Below are positions 61,184 to 64,000 of a stretch of 64,000 bases of DNA, one piece after another. Position 1 is the first letter of the stretch; the number at the start of each line of letters is the position of its first letter. Source of the stretch: Hymenobacter profundi (GTDB lineage: Bacteria > Bacteroidota > Bacteroidia > Cytophagales > Hymenobacteraceae). The stretch spans positions 1-64,000 of the forward strand of contig NZ_JAHWGL010000010.1 in the NCBI RefSeq assembly GCF_019334315.1, read 5' to 3'. Below the pieces are notes generated by a model. The model did no database searches and was not told where the DNA came from. It worked only from the letters and a program-made list of their open reading frames with translations. Position numbers and translations under genes: made by a program.

Positions 61184-63400
61184 CTAGACCTTGACAGCCG
61201 TTTGCATGTCTACTACCTCTGGTTGCAGCAGGCTACCTAGCAGCTGGCGCACGGTAGCCACGTTGGCCACGGCATAGCGGGCCAGCGAGCGAGGCGTGGG
61301 GCCTACCTTCAGGGTATACGCTTCTGGAGGTAGGGCCGCAAAGGTGTCCTCGTCGGTGCGGTCGTCGCCTAGGGCCAGCACGAAAGGCGGGGGCTTGGGT
61401 CCGAGCCACTGAGCAGCGGCCGTGCCTTTGTGGATGCCAGCGTTCTTGATTTCGAGCACCTTCTTGCCTTCCAGTACGTGCAAATCGGTGTTAGACGTCA
61501 TAAAAGCGAGGTGGTTTAGCAGGTCGCGGGCACGCAGGGCGCCCAGTCCGGCATCAGCGCGGCGGTAGTGCCACACCAAGGAGTAGTCTTTTTCTTCGAT
61601 GAAGGCGCCCGGCGTACGGCCCACATACTGCTCCAGAATAGGCCGAATATCGCGCTTCCACTCGGCGCGCAGACCTTCCTGAAACAAGTGCCACCTGCTG
61701 CCAGCCCGGCGCAGCCACACGCCGTGCTCGGCAATAAAATCGATGGGCAGGTGCCCCAGCCAGTCGTCCAGCGTCGCCCGGTCGCGCCCGCTGATAACGA
61801 CTATCTGGTTGCGCGCATCGGCTGCCAGGTTGCCCAGCAGCTCCAGTAGTTCTTGGTCGGGGCGGGCCTGCTGCGGATTGTGTTGGAAGCGCACCAGCGT
61901 GCCATCGTAGTCCAATAGTAGTAGGCGCCGTTCGGCCACTTGGTAGTCGTGGCGCAGCTGGCTTTGGGCATGGGCATCGAGCACATCGGTGGCTAGGGTG
62001 TGCTGTTTGATTTTGCTATAGGTCAGTCGGTCCATAAATAGCCGCGTCCAAGCAAATACATCGTACTGCCGCACTAGCTGCTGCATGGCCGCCATGCGGG
62101 TCTGTTGCTCCTCGTCGGGTAGGTGCAGGGCTTCGCGCAGGGCTTCCACCACTTGGTTGGTGTTGGTCGGGTTGATGAGCAACGCCTCGGCCAGCTCCTG
62201 CGCCGCCCCGGCCCGCTCGCTCAGAACAAGCACCCCGCGCTGATCGGCTTTGCTGGCAATGAACTCCTTGGCGACCAGGTTCATGCCGTCGCGCACAGGT
62301 GTCACCAGGGCCACATCGGCCAAACGGTATAAGGCCGATAGCTCCTCAAAGGGAAACGAGCGGTAGAAGTAGTGAATGGGATTCCAGCTGATGGTGCGGT
62401 ACTGTGCATTGATGCGCCCCACCAGCTCGTCGATTTCTTCCTTGAGGGCAGCGTATTGCGGCACTTGGTCGCGGGAGGGCACCACCACCATCAGCAAATT
62501 CACCCGCTCGCGCCACTCGGGGTAGCGCACCAGCAGCGCCTCGAAGGCGTGCAGGCGCTGCGCAATTCCCTTAGAGTAGTCGAGCCGGTCGATGGACAGC
62601 ACCACTTTCGCATCGCCTAGCGCCTGCCGGTACGCCTGCTCGTGCTGCTGCGCGGCCTCCGAAACGGCCGCGTCGGCGTAGCGTTGGTAGTCAATGCCCA
62701 TCGGAAAGGCATCGACCAGCACCGGGCGGTCGGGCATTTCCACCTGCCCATTGTGGTTAGGCAGCCCCAGCAGATGCGACACCGCGCTCAGGAAGTGGTG
62801 CATGTAGTCGAAGGTGTGGAAACCGATGAGGTCGGCGCCCAACATGCCGCGCACTAGCTCGGTGCCCCAGGGTAGGGCCCGCAGCAGCTCGTAGGAGGGA
62901 AACGGAATGTGCAGGAAGAAGCCAATAGTAGCCTCCGGCCGCTCGCGGCGTAGCATTTCGGGTAGCAGCAGTAGCTGGTAGTCGTGCACCCAGATGGTGT
63001 CGTCGGGGCCGGCCAGCGCCAGTACGGCCTGACAGAATTTCTCGTTCACGGCCACGTAGGCGTCCCAGTGCGCCTGCTCGTAGGTGGCATACTGCGGGAA
63101 GTAGTGGAAGGTAGGCCAGAGCGTGGAGTTGCTGAAGCCCTCGTAGAAATCCCGGATTTCGGCTTCAGTCAGAAACACCGGGGCCATGCTGTCGGCGCTC
63201 AGCTGCTCACGTACGTGGTCCTGCTCGGCGGGGTCATCTACGGAGAGGCCGGGCCAGCCTACCCACACGTTGCCCTTGGCCCGGTAGATGGAGCCCAGGC
63301 CCGTGGCCAGCCCGCCTTCGCTGGGCTGAAACGTGAGGCCCGTGGCCGCGCGCTGTACTTTGGTGGGTAGGCGGTTGGAAATAATAATGGTTCTAGACAT
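61184..63400 (-). CDS. otsAB: Fused trehalose-6-phosphate synthase / phosphatase
   Basis: 738 residues. The OtsA part (about 1-475, GT20) opens with [11 protein letters not shown], and has [26 protein letters not shown], and [11 protein letters not shown]. The OtsB part (about 495-738, HAD fold) has LLDYDGTLV (nucleophile Asp about 497) and [12 protein letters not shown] (about 682). It makes trehalose from UDP-glucose and glucose 6-phosphate in two steps within one chain. The fusion order OtsA-OtsB is common in Bacteroidota. The start at 63400 lies inside the end of the cyanophycinase frame. Confidence 0.96.
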   Translation of the reverse strand: MSRTIIISNRLPTKVQRAATGLTFQPSEGGLATGLGSIYRAKGNVWVGWPGLSVDDPAEQDHVREQLSADSMAPVFLTEAEIRDFYEGFSNSTLWPTFHYFPQYATYEQAHWDAYVAVNEKFCQAVLALAGPDDTIWVHDYQLLLLPEMLRRERPEATIGFFLHIPFPSYELLRALPWGTELVRGMLGADLIGFHTFDYMHHFLSAVSHLLGLPNHNGQVEMPDRPVLVDAFPMGIDYQRYADAAVSEAAQQHEQAYRQALGDAKVVLSIDRLDYSKGIAQRLHAFEALLVRYPEWRERVNLLMVVVPSRDQVPQYAALKEEIDELVGRINAQYRTISWNPIHYFYRSFPFEELSALYRLADVALVTPVRDGMNLVAKEFIASKADQRGVLVLSERAGAAQELAEALLINPTNTNQVVEALREALHLPDEEQQTRMAAMQQLVRQYDVFAWTRLFMDRLTYSKIKQHTLATDVLDAHAQSQLRHDYQVAERRLLLLDYDGTLVRFQHNPQQARPDQELLELLGNLAADARNQIVVISGRDRATLDDWLGHLPIDFIAEHGVWLRRAGSRWHLFQEGLRAEWKRDIRPILEQYVGRTPGAFIEEKDYSLVWHYRRADAGLGALRARDLLNHLAFMTSNTDLHVLEGKKVLEIKNAGIHKGTAAAQWLGPKPPPFVLALGDDRTDEDTFAALPPEAYTLKVGPTPRSLARYAVANVATVRQLLGSLLQPEVVDMQTAVKV

Positions 63401-64000
63401 CGGTCGAAAGCGATAGGCAGGGTAGGAGAGAAGACCTCGCCGGGCGCAATGTCAGGGATGGTGTTGCCGGTGCAGTGGTGGCCATCGAGCACCACCACCA
63501 TGCCATTGCCGATAACCTCCACCTCGCGGCCTTTGCTTATCAGCACCGCCGTATCTTCTTCCAGTCCCAGCCCAATGCAGCCGGGATTGGTAGCAATAAT
63601 CTGGGCCATACGCACCATGCGGCCACGGGCAATAAAGTGGGTGTCGATGGCCACATCGCGCAGCAGTTGCAGACCCGTGGTGACATGAATTTCGTCCTTG
63701 ACAAACCCGGCATCGTTGCGTCCCTGGTAAATCATGGGCGTGCTCATGGCCGTGGCCCCGGCGCTGGTGCCGGCAATGAGAAGAGGCTCGTGGAGGTAGC
63801 GCTCGGTGAGGCAGTGCAGCAGCTTGGTGCCACCAAGCAGGGCCGTGAGGCGCAGCTGGTCGCCGCCGGTGAACAGCACGCCGTCGGCCCGATTGATAAT
63901 CTCCAGCGCCTCGGGGCTGTTGGCCTGCTCGCGGCTCTGGATGTCGAGCACTTCTACTTGCTCAATTCCCAGCGAGGAAAACACCTCTACGTAGTCCTGA
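63259..64000 (-). CDS. Cyanophycinase, N-terminus outside the window
   Basis: At least 246 residues are visible; the frame is open to the right edge. Cyanophycinase (S51 family) splits the arginine-aspartate polymer cyanophycin into dipeptides. The catalytic Ser is in AGTSAGATAMS, with FTGGDQLRL before it and GLGLEEDTAVLIS after. The last about 47 codons overlap the start of otsAB in another frame and look shadow-like (Arg/Pro/Ala-rich), so the true end may be earlier or a frameshift is present near 63420. Confidence 0.8.
   Translation of the reverse strand, partial: QDYVEVFSSLGIEQVEVLDIQSREQANSPEALEIINRADGVLFTGGDQLRLTALLGGTKLLHCLTERYLHEPLLIAGTSAGATAMSTPMIYQGRNDAGFVKDEIHVTTGLQLLRDVAIDTHFIARGRMVRMAQIIATNPGCIGLGLEEDTAVLISKGREVEVIGNGMVVVLDGHHCTGNTIPDIAPGEVFSPTLPIAFDRCLEPLLFPTAYPPKYSARPRASRFSPAKAGWPRAWAPSTGPRATCG

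Overview
The window looks like a chromosomal stretch of a Hymenobacter-type bacterium (Bacteroidota, Cytophagales). The evidence is GC-rich coding DNA with AT-rich spacers, a type IX secretion C-terminal signal on the GH76 enzyme, promoters of the TTG-N19/20-TAnnTTTG type, almost no Shine-Dalgarno sequences, and a very frequent GGGTAGG/CCTACCC word. No phage, insertion sequence, CRISPR array or rRNA operon is visible. The best guide to the genus is protein content, which I judged by eye.

Region 1 (1-7470) holds the most striking system, an RNA quality-control locus. A PcfJ-like protein is followed by a Ro60/TROVE-vWA protein. Then come six tandem Y-RNA-like genes in about 770 bp, and then the RNA ligase RtcB. 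All six units share the motif TGYCGTAR-N8-TMCTTCG directly after a 5' stem whose sequence differs from unit to unit, and each stem pairs with its own 3' end. Units 1-4 carry a permuted tRNA mimic (T-arm, closed acceptor stem, then a D-arm region); units 2 and 3 keep exact tRNA spacing. Units 5 and 6 are short and lack the mimic. A separate promoter-to-terminator block upstream (about 1480-1676) may be one more small RNA.

Region 2 (8011-20777) is mixed housekeeping: nucleoside hydrolase, MOSC protein, Dps, tRNA-Leu(GAG), an RqcH-like NFACT protein, a cupin, a PhnP-like hydrolase, a very large hybrid histidine kinase with a partner receiver, a glycosyltransferase and MiaA. Region 3 (20780-26251) has an outer-membrane-like protein, PfkA, a TerB-like protein, a class III aminotransferase and an ECF sigma operon.

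Region 4 (26490-38495) is a sugar-degradation neighbourhood (GH2, six-hairpin lipoprotein glycosidase, GH78 and GH76) that also holds a DUF481-like protein and an MscS channel. Region 5 (38851-50004) has a split transketolase interrupted by a vWA protein, an AT-rich Ntn hydrolase, peroxiredoxin, lipocalin, M23 and M48 peptidases and an FAH hydrolase. Region 6 (50276-55293) is nucleotide synthesis: purE-purK, pyrC and pyrB, the last with a possible attenuated leader. Region 7 (55993-64000) ends with two small orphans, a GH63-like glucosidase, a LEA14-like protein, a fused OtsA-OtsB trehalose enzyme and a cyanophycinase cut by the window edge; together these suggest stress-solute and reserve metabolism.

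Six long palindromes of one family (23263, 24586, 31198, 39847, 44602, 47438) sit between genes. Their arms vary in a paired way, so the hairpin rather than the sequence seems to be maintained.
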